This document shows positions 24,299 to 33,192 of a stretch of 64,000 bases of DNA, piece after piece. Source of the DNA: Bacillus cytotoxicus (lineage in GTDB: Bacteria; Bacillota; Bacilli; Bacillales; Bacillaceae_G); the NCBI RefSeq assembly GCF_023715645.1, contig NZ_JAMBOP010000007.1:62001-126000 (forward strand), in the 5' to 3' direction. A program made the translations under genes and the position numbers. Every line of letters begins with the position of its first letter. Positions within the stretch are counted from its first letter, which is position 1. Below the pieces are notes generated by a model, which saw only the letters and a list, made by a program, of their open reading frames with translations, was not told the origin of the DNA and did not search any database.

Positions 24299-24444
24299 GA
24301 TTAAGTGATACAGGGGAAACTTGTTTGTTATTTTTTAAAAGGTAGGATTGTAGTTTATATATATATATCGCTATAATAAGAAATAATGGGGATAGGCTTA
24401 ATATTCGTTTATAAAATTGTTGTTGTCGATAAAGGAGTTTTAAC

Positions 24445-25677
24445 ATGGACAAGCCTCATACTCTTATACAAGAGGAAGTTAAAGCATTAAAGCTTTTTTT
24501 TAGTTTATTTTATGTAATCTTCTTCTTGAGTGATATCATATATTGTTATGTTTATCCAAAGGTGCATACGGGAAGGGGCCATATAGGTTTTCCGGAAGGG
24601 AGTTTAGGGTTCTGGGTGTATGCCTTTATGTTGTTATTGTTGTTAATCGCTATCTTTTTTATAAAAAAGAAAAATGTATATTTTGTAAAATATTTTATTT
24701 TTATAGGATATATTTTCATTGATTTGATTAATAATATAGTGATAGATTATGGCACTACAGAACCATTTGATAATGGCAATGTGGTAGAACTGTTTTTATT
24801 ATTATTTTCTCCTATTTTTGTGAATAAACGCTATTTGCGAGTCGTGTCAATTGGGGTAATTGGAAAGTACGCTTTTTTAGGAATCGTGTTACATACACCA
24901 ATTGTCATTGTCCCTATGGTGCTATGTATAAGTTTTGTGACAATTGCGTTTATTCTGTTGATACGTTTTCAATCGTATGTACGTACAATTCAAAACATGT
25001 TTGAAGAAGCGCAACAAGCTGAAAAATTAGCAGTCATAGGAAAAATGGCGACTACGATTGCACATGAAGTGCGCAATCCATTAACATCATTAAAAGGCTT
25101 TACGCAGTTGCAGAGAGAAAAACATCCTGAAGATGCAGAGTGCTATAACATCATGGTGCAGGAGATTGAACGTATAAATGCGATTGTTAGCGAATTAATG
25201 GTTCTTGGAAAACCGAAAAAGAGACACTATGCATTATATAATATAAAGGATATTTTATATTATGTAATTTCGATTGTAGAGCAGTCAGCTTCTCAACATG
25301 GTATTACCATATCAGCAGCGCTTGCAAGAAAGTTACCTTCTATACAGTGTGATGAGAAACAGATGAAACAAGTATTTCTTAACATTATTAAGAACGCAAT
25401 TGAATCTATGCCGGGCGGCGGTAATATAATTGTGGAAGCGAATGTAGCTCATGAGCAGATTGTAGTGAGTGTGACTGACGAAGGGTGCGGGATCAGTAAA
25501 GAAAAAATGGATAAAATAGGTGCGGCTTTTTATACGACAAAGGAAAATGGAACGGGTTTAGGGTTAATGGTTACATACAAAATTCTTGAAGAACATCACG
25601 GTGAAATAGAATTTGAAAGCGAACTTGGTGTTGGAACAAGGGTAAATATAAAGCTGCCAGTAGGAGAAACGAATTAA
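24445..25677 (+). CDS. Sporulation-type sensor histidine kinase
   Basis: A 410-residue protein with five or six membrane helices in residues 15-175 and almost no extracellular loops, as in KinB-type kinases. The catalytic part has the phospho-accepting His207 (TIAHEVRNPLTSLKGFTQL), the N box (NIIKNAIESMPGGG), G1 (DEGCGIS), the F box (FYTTK) and G2 (GTGLGLMVTYKI). No response regulator gene is adjacent, so it is an orphan kinase. In Bacillus such kinases feed the Spo0F/Spo0A phosphorelay, which is an inference here. The ribosome site is AAAGGAG and a terminator follows. Confidence 0.88.
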   Translation: MDKPHTLIQEEVKALKLFFSLFYVIFFLSDIIYCYVYPKVHTGRGHIGFPEGSLGFWVYAFMLLLLLIAIFFIKKKNVYFVKYFIFIGYIFIDLINNIVIDYGTTEPFDNGNVVELFLLLFSPIFVNKRYLRVVSIGVIGKYAFLGIVLHTPIVIVPMVLCISFVTIAFILLIRFQSYVRTIQNMFEEAQQAEKLAVIGKMATTIAHEVRNPLTSLKGFTQLQREKHPEDAECYNIMVQEIERINAIVSELMVLGKPKKRHYALYNIKDILYYVISIVEQSASQHGITISAALARKLPSIQCDEKQMKQVFLNIIKNAIESMPGGGNIIVEANVAHEQIVVSVTDEGCGISKEKMDKIGAAFYTTKENGTGLGLMVTYKILEEHHGEIEFESELGVGTRVNIKLPVGETN

Positions 25678-25687
25678 ATATACGTGG

Positions 25688-25727
25688 AAAAACTCTTCTT
25701 TCATATTTTTAGAAAGAAGAGTTTTTT
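25688..25727 (+). terminator. Rho-independent terminator
   Basis: AAAACTCTTCTTTC and GAAAGAAGAGTTTT form a 14-pair stem followed by T-rich sequence. Confidence 0.85.
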
Positions 25728-25852
25728 CGTACCCGCAACTCGCAAGCTCCTTGTGTTTAAAACATCGCTCGTGGCAGAAAAGGGCCCTGTCCGATTCTAC
25801 GCATGGCCAGTCCCTCACACCCACCTAAAAAGAAAAGAGTTTACGTCTATTT
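25728..25852 (-). repeat. Intergenic repeat copy E, partial
   Basis: Reverse core with TGTTTAAAACATCGCTCGTG, GGGCCCTGTCCG and GGCCAGTCCCTCAC. Neither inverted end is present. It lies between the kinase terminator and the ATPase promoter. Confidence 0.75.
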
Positions 25853-25939
25853 TTATTTCTAGTTAGGTATTCACCTATTCCTTCCTGCTTGCATATCGTA
25901 GCTTATGTAATGAAACTGCTTACAAGGGAGTGAAAGGCA

Positions 25940-27052
25940 GTGGAAGGAAACATAAAAAATTATTATGCTGGCGGTAATACAGCAAGGGGATTTTACAGCT
26001 TATATGAAGAGAACATAACGGGATTAGACCGATTATTTATTTTAAAAGGCGGGCCTGGAACAGGAAAATCTTCACTGATGAAGGCGATTGGTCGTGAGTG
26101 GATAAAGAAAGGGTACGATATTGAGTTTTTACATTGTTCATCTGATAATCATTCAATTGATGGTGTGATCATTCCAGAGTTAAAGGCAGGGATCGTTGAT
26201 GGAATGGCGCCACATGTGATTGAACCGAAAATGCCAGGGGTTGTAGAAGAGTATATAAACTTAGGGATAGCTTGGGATTCGGCAGAGCTTAGGGAGCATA
26301 AAGATGAGATTGGCCAATATACATCAGAAGCGACGAAGGCGTTTCAGTCAGCTTATGCGTGCTTTAAAACGGCGCTGAAAATTCATGATGAGTGGGAAAA
26401 GTTTTATATCGACCACATTGATTTTGAAAAAGCAGATGAATTAACAAAGCAGCTTGTACAGCAATTTTTTGCTCATAAAACGTGTACGAAAAAAGCGGAG
26501 GTGAAGCATCGCTTTTTAGGCGCAGCAACGCCAAAAGGAGCAGTTGATTTTGTTCCGAATTTAACAGAAGATGTACCGAAGCGTTATTTTATAAAAGGGC
26601 GCCCTGGTTCTGGGAAATCGACAATGTTAAAGAAATTAGCAGCGGCGGCTGAAGAAAAAGGATTCGATGTTGAAATCTATCATTGTGGTTTTGATCCGAA
26701 TAGTCTTGATATGGTCATTGTAAGAGAACTTGGCTTTGCTATTTTTGATAGTACAGCGCCGCATGAATACTTTCCAAGTCGTGAGAGCGATGAAATCATT
26801 GATATGTATAAGCTTATTATTGAGCCGGGAACAGACGAGAAATATGCGGTAGAAATTCAAGATGTATCAAGACGCTATAGAGAAAAAATGAATGAAGCGA
26901 TGTCCCATTTAGCAAAGGCGAAATCTGTGCGTGATAAGCTAGAGAAAATTTATATTGCGGCGATGGATTTTGAAAAAGTGGATGCGATGAAAGCGGAAAT
27001 TCAAGCTGAGTTTGAGCAGATTGCAGCATTTGTTGCTCAAAAGCAAAAGTGA
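25940..27052 (+). CDS. Double P-loop ATPase of the PRK06851 type
   Basis: A 370-residue protein made of two related halves. Each half has a Walker A motif (GGPGTGKSS near residue 38 and GRPGSGKST near 222), then a strand with HC (FLHCSSDN, IYHCGFDPN), a segment IVDGMAPH or IFDSTAPH, and a helical end with a similar FEKADEL/FEKVDAM motif. The internal duplication is plain from these paired motifs. I recall the family as an uncharacterised ATPase found in spore-forming Firmicutes; its role is not known to me. The start is GTG 25940 with GGGAG upstream. Confidence 0.8.
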   Translation: MEGNIKNYYAGGNTARGFYSLYEENITGLDRLFILKGGPGTGKSSLMKAIGREWIKKGYDIEFLHCSSDNHSIDGVIIPELKAGIVDGMAPHVIEPKMPGVVEEYINLGIAWDSAELREHKDEIGQYTSEATKAFQSAYACFKTALKIHDEWEKFYIDHIDFEKADELTKQLVQQFFAHKTCTKKAEVKHRFLGAATPKGAVDFVPNLTEDVPKRYFIKGRPGSGKSTMLKKLAAAAEEKGFDVEIYHCGFDPNSLDMVIVRELGFAIFDSTAPHEYFPSRESDEIIDMYKLIIEPGTDEKYAVEIQDVSRRYREKMNEAMSHLAKAKSVRDKLEKIYIAAMDFEKVDAMKAEIQAEFEQIAAFVAQKQK

Positions 27053-27097
27053 AGAGAAGAAAAGGATTCATGTCAGCTCCTTTTTAGGCATTTGGTA

Positions 27098-27209
27098 TGT
27101 CGAACATTGTCGGGATGTCTTTATCCCGTGTCGAAGCGCCGATATATTTGAAAAAGCGCTGATATATTGCAAAAAGTGGTCGATATATTTGAAAAAGCGC
27201 CGATATATG
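27098..27209 (+). repeat. GCGCCGATATAT tandem repeat, four units
   Basis: A leader TGTCGAACATTGTCGG is followed by GTGTCGAAGCGCCGATATAT and three further units built from the same motif, spaced by TTGAAAAA or TGCAAAAA. The same arrangement recurs at 53.4 kb. It is a second intergenic repeat family, distinct from the larger one. Confidence 0.7.
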
Positions 27210-27216
27210 AGAAGGA

Positions 27217-27264
27217 GATGACTCAAAAGACATCTACATCTCTTTTGAGTCATCACTTTTTTTA
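27217..27264. terminator. Bidirectional terminator
   Basis: GATGACTCAAAAGA and TCTTTTGAGTCATC pair perfectly around CATCTACATC, with a T-run after. It separates the convergent ATPase and oxidoreductase genes. Confidence 0.85.
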
Positions 27265-28470
27265 AATCGGACGCGTTTGTTTGTATAAATCAAGATTTGG
27301 ACTTGATCCATTTACAATAACATCACGAATAATTTTAGAGAGTACCATGCTGTATACTAAGCCATTGTCTCCATAGGAATAGATTAAATAGCAGTTTGGC
27401 ATTTCTTCATACATTCCAATCATCGGCAAACCATCATGCGTACCGCCATAAAAGGCACCGTAATAAAATTCAGGTTTTACATCAATATTGGGAAACAACT
27501 TTTGAAATTCGTTTACTAGTGTATCTCGTTTATGAATGATCTTAGCATCTCGTTCTTCGGCGATATCTGTATCTTCATCAAGCCCGCCGATAATAACGCG
27601 GTTGTCAGCAGTCGTCCGTATATAACTATAGGGACGAGCTGTTTCCCAAATCAGTGTCCGCTTGTACCAAGAAGAAAAGTCAGATACAGGGGTTGTGACA
27701 ATTGCATAAGAAGTACCTAGTGTTGCATTTTTATCTTTCTTGAATTCTAACCCTTCATATCCGGCAGCAATGATTACTTTTTTTGCGGTAATAGAATGCC
27801 CGTTTTTTGTGAAAAAAGTGGCTGTCTCTTTTTCTAATTTCTTTCCGGTTATTTCAGTATCTTCGAATATTTGAACTCCTTTATCTGATGCTTGTTTCAT
27901 TAGGCCGTGTGTAAATTTATATGGGTTAATTTCACCATCGTTATATGTATAAAGAGCGGCCCGTTTTTGAAAAGGATATTTTTGACCAATCTGTTTTTCG
28001 GTTAGCCAAACTGCTTTGAAACCATGCTTTTGTAAGTAATACAGTTCTTTTTCTAATTTCTCAATATCACTTTCACAGCTCGCGTAATACAAGCTATCAC
28101 GGCGAATAAAATCAGGTGAAATGGGTAAGTTTTGAGAAGTAGCTTCAATATCGTCAATGGCCTGTTCACATAATTTTAAATGACGAACTGCATGTTCTTC
28201 TCCAAACGTATTTACAAGCTCAAAAAACATTTTTTCACCTAAATATTGAATGAGTCCTGTGTTCGGCAAATTGCTACCATGTCCAACTTTTCTTTTATCA
28301 ACAATAACGACACGTAAGCCCGTTTCACTTAAAAAATGTGAAAATAGTGCTCCAGAGCTCCCGGCACCTATAATTAACACGTCGCATGTTATATCCTCTT
28401 GCAAAGAAGGATAAGTGGGTGGGCTTGGGAGGGTTGTCGTCCAAAATATTTTACCTGTGTGTAAATCCAT
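27262..28470 (-). CDS. FAD-dependent oxidoreductase (DAO family, YurR-like)
   Basis: A 402-residue glycine-oxidase/D-amino acid oxidase type flavoprotein. The FAD Rossmann motif is VLIIGAGSSGALFSHFLSE at about residues 29-47, with the distal acidic residue in VVIVDKR. The closing FAD segment is YGGTHDGLPMIGMYEE and YGDNGLVYSMVLS near the end. Substrate residues cannot be assigned. It resembles the N-terminal part of the Rieske fusion enzyme at 29.6 kb and may be its distant paralogue. It is divergent from the nucleotidyltransferase gene. Confidence 0.82.
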   Translation of the reverse strand: MDLHTGKIFWTTTLPSPPTYPSLQEDITCDVLIIGAGSSGALFSHFLSETGLRVVIVDKRKVGHGSNLPNTGLIQYLGEKMFFELVNTFGEEHAVRHLKLCEQAIDDIEATSQNLPISPDFIRRDSLYYASCESDIEKLEKELYYLQKHGFKAVWLTEKQIGQKYPFQKRAALYTYNDGEINPYKFTHGLMKQASDKGVQIFEDTEITGKKLEKETATFFTKNGHSITAKKVIIAAGYEGLEFKKDKNATLGTSYAIVTTPVSDFSSWYKRTLIWETARPYSYIRTTADNRVIIGGLDEDTDIAEERDAKIIHKRDTLVNEFQKLFPNIDVKPEFYYGAFYGGTHDGLPMIGMYEEMPNCYLIYSYGDNGLVYSMVLSKIIRDVIVNGSSPNLDLYKQTRPI

Positions 28471-28615
28471 TCCTATACACCTGCCTAAATGAAAATCATA
28501 CCTTCTTCTAAAGTTACCGAATTATTGAAGTTGTATACGTTCGCGAATAAAAAGAAGGAATCTTATTATATTTGTCGAATTTCCGAGGAAATGATCAGAA
28601 AATGAGAGTGGTACT

Positions 28616-29389
28616 ATGAGAGAGAAAATCCAATTCGAATTAGACAGAATTGAGAAAGAGAATGATGTGAAAATCTTGTTTGCGGTTGAATCGGGGAGCC
28701 GTGCTTGGGGATTTCCATCAAAAGATAGCGATTATGATGTGCGCTTTGTATACGTAAACCGAGTGGAATGGTATTTATCCATTGAACAACAGCGAGATGT
28801 TATAGAGTATCCAATTAACGACGCTCTTGATATAAGCGGCTGGGAACTCCGCAAAGCATTGCAGCTATTTTCTAAATCGAATCCAGCTTTGTTAGAATGG
28901 ATCAGTTCACCAATTGTATACACTAAGGCATCAGATCTTTCTGAGTATTTGCAGGAAATGAGTAGTCAGTTTGATCCAAAAGCAACGGTATATCATTATT
29001 TACATATGGCGTCTAAAAACTATCGGGCATTTTTGCAAGGGGACGAAGTAAAGCTGAAGAAATACTTTTATGTATTACGTCCAATCTTAGCGTGCAAATG
29101 GTTAGAAGAAAAAGGGGAATTGCCGCCTGTTGAGTTTGAAAGATTAGTAAACGGCCTAGCATTGGATGCGGCACTCTTACAAGAAATAGAAAAGCTGCTT
29201 GAAAAGAAAAAAGCAGGTATTGAGCTGGATGTAGGCCCGAAAATTACGTTGCTAAATGAATTTCTAGAAGAGCAGATTACCTATTATGAGGAGTACGTGA
29301 AGAGTGTAGAAAAGAAATCCGTTATCGATATTGAAAAGCTAAATGTACTGTTTCGAGATATATTGCAAAAAAGCTGGAAAGAGCACTAA
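28616..29389 (+). CDS. Nucleotidyltransferase domain protein, YcgL-like
   Basis: A 257-residue protein. FAVESGSRAWGFPSKDSDYDVRF at residues 23-45 is the signature of the nucleotidyltransferase superfamily (GSRAxG, then DxD with the two metal-binding Asp). A long helical C-terminal region follows (about 60-250). The family is often annotated as a predicted nucleotidyltransferase, and some relatives act in toxin-antitoxin or tRNA-like modification, but the substrate is not evident here. GTGGTACT precedes the start and a weak GAGAGTGG ribosome site is visible. Confidence 0.78.
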   Translation: MREKIQFELDRIEKENDVKILFAVESGSRAWGFPSKDSDYDVRFVYVNRVEWYLSIEQQRDVIEYPINDALDISGWELRKALQLFSKSNPALLEWISSPIVYTKASDLSEYLQEMSSQFDPKATVYHYLHMASKNYRAFLQGDEVKLKKYFYVLRPILACKWLEEKGELPPVEFERLVNGLALDAALLQEIEKLLEKKKAGIELDVGPKITLLNEFLEEQITYYEEYVKSVEKKSVIDIEKLNVLFRDILQKSWKEH

Positions 29390-29406
29390 TCAGAGTAGTG
29401 CTCTTT
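29378..29406 (+). terminator. Hairpin terminator overlapping the stop codon
   Basis: AAAGAGCAC and GTGCTCTTT pair around TAATCAGAGTA, so the stop codon of the nucleotidyltransferase gene lies in the loop. Confidence 0.75.
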
Positions 29407-29477
29407 CTCATATGAGAGAGGAAAGTTCATATTTAACGATTTTAGGTTTTTGACACCAAATTCGCGGTTATATAAAA

Positions 29478-29604
29478 TACACCATACCCGCTACTTACAT
29501 GCTCCTTTTGTTTAAAACCTCGCAAGTGGCAAAAAAAGGCCCTGACCGTTACTACGCACGGCCAGATGCTCTCGTCCTTCCTAAAAAGAAAGAGGTTTTT
29601 AAAT
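29478..29604 (-). repeat. Intergenic repeat copy F, partial
   Basis: Reverse core with TTGTTTAAAACCTCGCAAG, GGCCCTGACCG and GGCCAGATGCTCTCGTC, ending in AAAGAGGTTTTTA. The outer inverted ends are missing. Confidence 0.78.
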
Positions 29605-29610
29605 CTTTAC

Positions 29611-31137
29611 TTACATATCCTCAATTCTTTTTAATGCTTTATCTGCCGGCCCTTCAATTACTTCTCCTTCAATAGAAAAACGTGAACCGTGACAAGGACA
29701 ATCCCATGTGCAATCACCGCTATTCCATTCCACTTCGCAGCCTAAGTGCGTACAAGTTGTATCGACAATGTGAAGTTTGCCGTCATCATCTTTATACGCG
29801 CCGGCACGCTTCCCATTTACTCTGACAACAGCACCTTCTCCGTTTTCGAGATTTTCTGGTGTACGAAGGGCAAACTCCAGTTTTCCTTCAATTAAATGTT
29901 TTGCTACGTCGAGGTTTTGCGTAATAAACGTTTGTATATCTGGATTCGAATGGAACCTTGATGGTGCGTAGAGCTCTTTATATGGGCTATCGATTTTCAT
30001 AATGGATGCTTTTAGCAATAAAGCTGCTGCGGTTCCATTTGTCATGCCCCATTTGCGGTAGCCTGTTGCTACAAAAATGTTAGGATTATTTTCATTTATG
30101 TGCCCGACATAAGGAACTTTATCGAGTGTAATTAAGTCTTGTGTTGCCCATCTGTATGGAATTTCCTCTATGCCAAAGGTTTCTTCGCCGAATGTTTGCA
30201 GCGCTTCGTAATGGTTCATCGTGTTAATGCCTTGTCCTGTTTTATGACTTTCACCGCCAATTAAGACGAGTTTTTCGCCATCCATTGTGGTATAGCGGAG
30301 GGAACGTTTTGGGTTATCGACGTTTATATACATTCCTCCAGGATACTCTTGCTTTGTTTTCACACCAAGGACATAAGAGCGTTCTGCGTACATTCTTGCG
30401 AAGAAGAAGCTATTTGCATCATAAAAAGGAAAGTGTGAACAAGAAATGACGTGACCACAAGTGATTCGATGCCCGTCTTTTGTAATTACCTGATGATAAT
30501 CTCCTTTTTCTACATCAATTGCAGTTGTATCTTCATATAGAACGCCGCCAGCTTTCATAAATTGGTCGACAAGCGCTGCTAGGTAGCGAAGCGGATGGAA
30601 CTGAGCTTGATTCTTTATAACAAGTGCCGCTTTTATTGGAATTGGAAGAGGGATACTTTCTACGTATTGGCCAGGAATAGTAAGCTTTTTGTATGCCGCT
30701 AATTCTGTCGTTAATTTATGTAGATTATCGGTTTCGTTTGTATATAGATAAGCATCTTCTTCCATGAAATCACATTGGATATTGTGCTCTTGTACGGTAT
30801 TTTTTATAAATTGCAGTGCTTCATTGTTTGCTTCGTAATATAATTTTGCTTTTTCTTCTCCAAAATGATCAATGAGTTCATTGTAAATAAGATCATGCTG
30901 CGTTGTAATCTTTGCGGTTGTATGTCCAGTTGTTCCGTTTAAAATATTTCCTGCATCAATTAAAGCAACTTTGATTCCTTCTTTTGCAAGCAAGTAGGCT
31001 GTTGTGATACCGGTGATACCTGCTCCGACAATGGTAACGTCAGTTCTTATATTTTCAGTTAGCTTCGGAAAAGTAGGGAATTGAATAGAGTCACGCCAAT
31101 ATGGTTCAGGAAATTTTGGGAGTTGTTTATATTCCAA
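29611..31137 (-). CDS. FAD-dependent oxidoreductase with C-terminal Rieske domain (YhfW-like)
   Basis: A 508-residue fusion. Residues 1-400 are a DAO-type flavoprotein (TIVGAGITGITTAYLLAKEG, then VALIDAG; GTTGHTTAKIT for FAD binding; VGHINENNPNIFVATGY near the end). Residues 420-505 are a Rieske domain with both cluster-binding motifs, CTHLGC and CPCHGS, each giving a Cys and a His for the 2Fe-2S centre. The cluster can pass electrons to or from the FAD. The physiological substrate is unknown; B. subtilis has an equivalent of similar length. The gene stands alone. Confidence 0.87.
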   Translation of the reverse strand: MEYKQLPKFPEPYWRDSIQFPTFPKLTENIRTDVTIVGAGITGITTAYLLAKEGIKVALIDAGNILNGTTGHTTAKITTQHDLIYNELIDHFGEEKAKLYYEANNEALQFIKNTVQEHNIQCDFMEEDAYLYTNETDNLHKLTTELAAYKKLTIPGQYVESIPLPIPIKAALVIKNQAQFHPLRYLAALVDQFMKAGGVLYEDTTAIDVEKGDYHQVITKDGHRITCGHVISCSHFPFYDANSFFFARMYAERSYVLGVKTKQEYPGGMYINVDNPKRSLRYTTMDGEKLVLIGGESHKTGQGINTMNHYEALQTFGEETFGIEEIPYRWATQDLITLDKVPYVGHINENNPNIFVATGYRKWGMTNGTAAALLLKASIMKIDSPYKELYAPSRFHSNPDIQTFITQNLDVAKHLIEGKLEFALRTPENLENGEGAVVRVNGKRAGAYKDDDGKLHIVDTTCTHLGCEVEWNSGDCTWDCPCHGSRFSIEGEVIEGPADKALKRIEDM

Positions 31138-31670
31138 GAAAATGCACCTCGTATTCTAATAAGTTTATTTTACTTAATTTTTCCAATAAGAAGAATTTCA
31201 TGTGTTAAAAATAAAATTATTTTAAAATAATTTATTGATGAAGTTTTTAGACATGCTTTTCATTAAGATTTTGTTGCCATCGTGGAAGAGAAATATGATA
31301 GAATATAGTATTTTTCACAGAATAGAGTAGTAAGCGAAGGGGAGATACAGGAATGATGGAAAGTATAAAAGCTGATAAATAAACGTTTTTTCTTTAGTAG
31401 CATAGGAAGTAATTATAAAAGTATAACCAACTTTTATGACCTAGTAATAAAATCTATTGACAATATAGAAAGCGTACTGATATGATTCAACTTGTGGAAA
31501 GGTTGATAAAAGGTAAAAAGAGAAATGTTTTTCAATGAATAATAATTGTAAGAGTGAGTGAGCATAATTTTCTGTGAGAAAGAAAATTTATAATAGTAGT
31601 ATTATCAATCTGGAAACACCAATCGATATATGCAAAGTGCGTAAGCGCGGCAAGAGAAGGGGGCAAAAGA
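31138..31670. other. 533-base gap upstream of the desaturase gene
   Basis: It holds the start region of the divergent oxidoreductase gene and a long AT-rich leader. A mini frame of nine codons (31353-31382, MMESIKADK) has a good ribosome site, GGGGAGATA, but no other support. The stretch 31600-31660 has GTGCGTAAGCGCGGCAAG ahead of the desaturase ribosome site. No riboswitch or repeat copy was recognised. Confidence 0.4.
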
Positions 31671-32750
31671 GTGAAGGATCTTCATACGTTTGGCTGGTAT
31701 GCAGCACGTGTATCACCACATTTGCCAAAAAAGGCATTTAAACCAGTCCCGGCTCGTTTGTTTGGCGGACTAGCCTACTTGTTGATTACGGTAGCAGGTT
31801 TTTTGGCAATTGGCATATTCAATTTGAATGTGTGGGCTAATCTTGGAATTGCAATTGTTTTAGGATTGTGTTTTGCATCTATGGGATTTCTTGGACACGA
31901 AATTTTACATGGTACAGTAGTAAGAAAAGCTTGGTTACGAGATTTTCTAGGAGCAATTGCGTTCCTGCCATTATCAACTGGACCGAAATTATGGAGAAAG
32001 TGGCATAATTTAACGCATCATGTACATACACAGCATGAGGAGAACGATCCAGATGCATGGCCAACGATGGATAAGTTTAAGAAAAGCAAATTTTTACGCT
32101 GGGTATATCGCCTTCCGTTACATGTGCGTTCTTTCTTTAGCTTTTCGTCGTTAACACTTCAATTTACAATGCATTCATTTCGTATGTTTTTCCTTTTCAT
32201 TAAGGAATTTAAACCACAGAATCAAAAGTCTGTGTGGCTCCAGCTTCTTTTGCCATGGACAGTATGGATTAGTTTATTCTTTATTATGGGTCCTACAAAA
32301 TGGTTTTTTGCTTATGTCATTCCATTGTTAATTGCAAACTTCATTGTAATGGGGTATATTGCAACAAATCACCGTTTGAATCCCATTGTTCCTGTAAACG
32401 ATCCGCTTGCAAACTGTTTATCGGTAACAGTGCCGCGTTGGGTAGACGTATTACATTTTAACTTCTCATATCATACAGAACATCACTTGTTCCCAGGTAT
32501 GAGCTCGAAATACTATCCGTTAGTAAAAGAGAAAATTAAAGAAATGTGGCCAGAGCGCTATCATGAAATGCCGATGGGGAAAGCGTTAGCTGCGCTTTGG
32601 AATACACCTCGTGTGTATTACCAAGGCAGTGAGTTAGTTGATCCGCATAAAGCACATTTTTACGGCTCTTTAGGAAATGGATTAGATCCTGAGCGTATTG
32701 AATATCGTCAGGAAAAGATAGAAGAATCAAAAGTTGTGAAGAACGGTTAA
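31671..32750 (+). CDS. desB: Membrane acyl-lipid fatty acid desaturase
   Basis: A 359-residue membrane protein with the three histidine boxes of acyl-lipid desaturases: GHEILH (His76, His80), WHNLTHH (His112, His116, His117) and YHTEHH (His268, His271, His272). Pairs of hydrophobic segments lie at about 30-75 and 185-235, so all boxes face the cytoplasm and bind the di-iron centre. The enzyme inserts a double bond into membrane lipid chains, usually in the cold. I recall two B. cereus desaturases, DesA and DesB, with DesB (BC0400) in this neighbourhood; the symbol rests on that. The start is GTG behind GAAGGGGG. Confidence 0.85.
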   Translation: MKDLHTFGWYAARVSPHLPKKAFKPVPARLFGGLAYLLITVAGFLAIGIFNLNVWANLGIAIVLGLCFASMGFLGHEILHGTVVRKAWLRDFLGAIAFLPLSTGPKLWRKWHNLTHHVHTQHEENDPDAWPTMDKFKKSKFLRWVYRLPLHVRSFFSFSSLTLQFTMHSFRMFFLFIKEFKPQNQKSVWLQLLLPWTVWISLFFIMGPTKWFFAYVIPLLIANFIVMGYIATNHRLNPIVPVNDPLANCLSVTVPRWVDVLHFNFSYHTEHHLFPGMSSKYYPLVKEKIKEMWPERYHEMPMGKALAALWNTPRVYYQGSELVDPHKAHFYGSLGNGLDPERIEYRQEKIEESKVVKNG

Positions 32751-32784
32751 GATATAAATATAGGTTTGAAAGATATCAAAACCC

Positions 32785-33125
32785 TTTTTTTGGGGGACGA
32801 GAGCACCTGGCCGTGCGTAGAAGCGGTCAGGTCTTTTTTTTACCACGGGCGATGTTTTAAACAAAAGGAGTAAGCGAGTGTAAGTCCGGTTGTATCAGCA
32901 TAGCAATGACTTAGTTTAGGAGGGCGAGTGTATCTGGCCGTGCGTAGAAGCGGTCAGGTCTTTTTTTTGCCACGAGCGATGTTTTAAACAAAAGGAGTAA
33001 GCGAGTGTAAGTCCGGTTGTATCAGCATAGCAGCGAATTCGTGTAGGATGGCGAGCGTACTTGGCTGTGCGTAGAAGCGGTCAGGTCTTTTTTTGCCACG
33101 GACGATGTTTTAAACAAAAGTGGCA
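32785..33125 (+). repeat. Intergenic repeat array G, 127-bp tandem units
   Basis: The core CTGGCCGTGCGTAGAAGCGG recurs at exact 127-base steps (about 32807, 32934, 33061), each followed by GCGATGTTTTAAACAAAAG; the last unit is cut short. The unit is the family core plus a GTAAGTCCGGTTGTATCAGC spacer. The ends lack the GTAACTACTCAG motif. Confidence 0.85.
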
Positions 33126-33157
33126 AGTATAGGGCCTTCATATTTTTTATATAATGA

Positions 33158-33192
33158 TAAAAGCACGAGCTCGCGGAGAGTTCCTGCTTTTT
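33158..33192 (-). terminator. Terminator of the amino acid ABC operon
   Basis: On the minus strand AAAAGCAGGAACTC pairs with GAGCTCGTGCTTTT, with T-rich sequence after. It touches the stop codon of the permease gene. Confidence 0.6.

Noticed and set aside
31353-31382. Nine-codon frame with a good ribosome site upstream of the desaturase gene
   Set aside because: Too short to judge, and no sign that it acts as a leader peptide; listed only within the intergenic entry.
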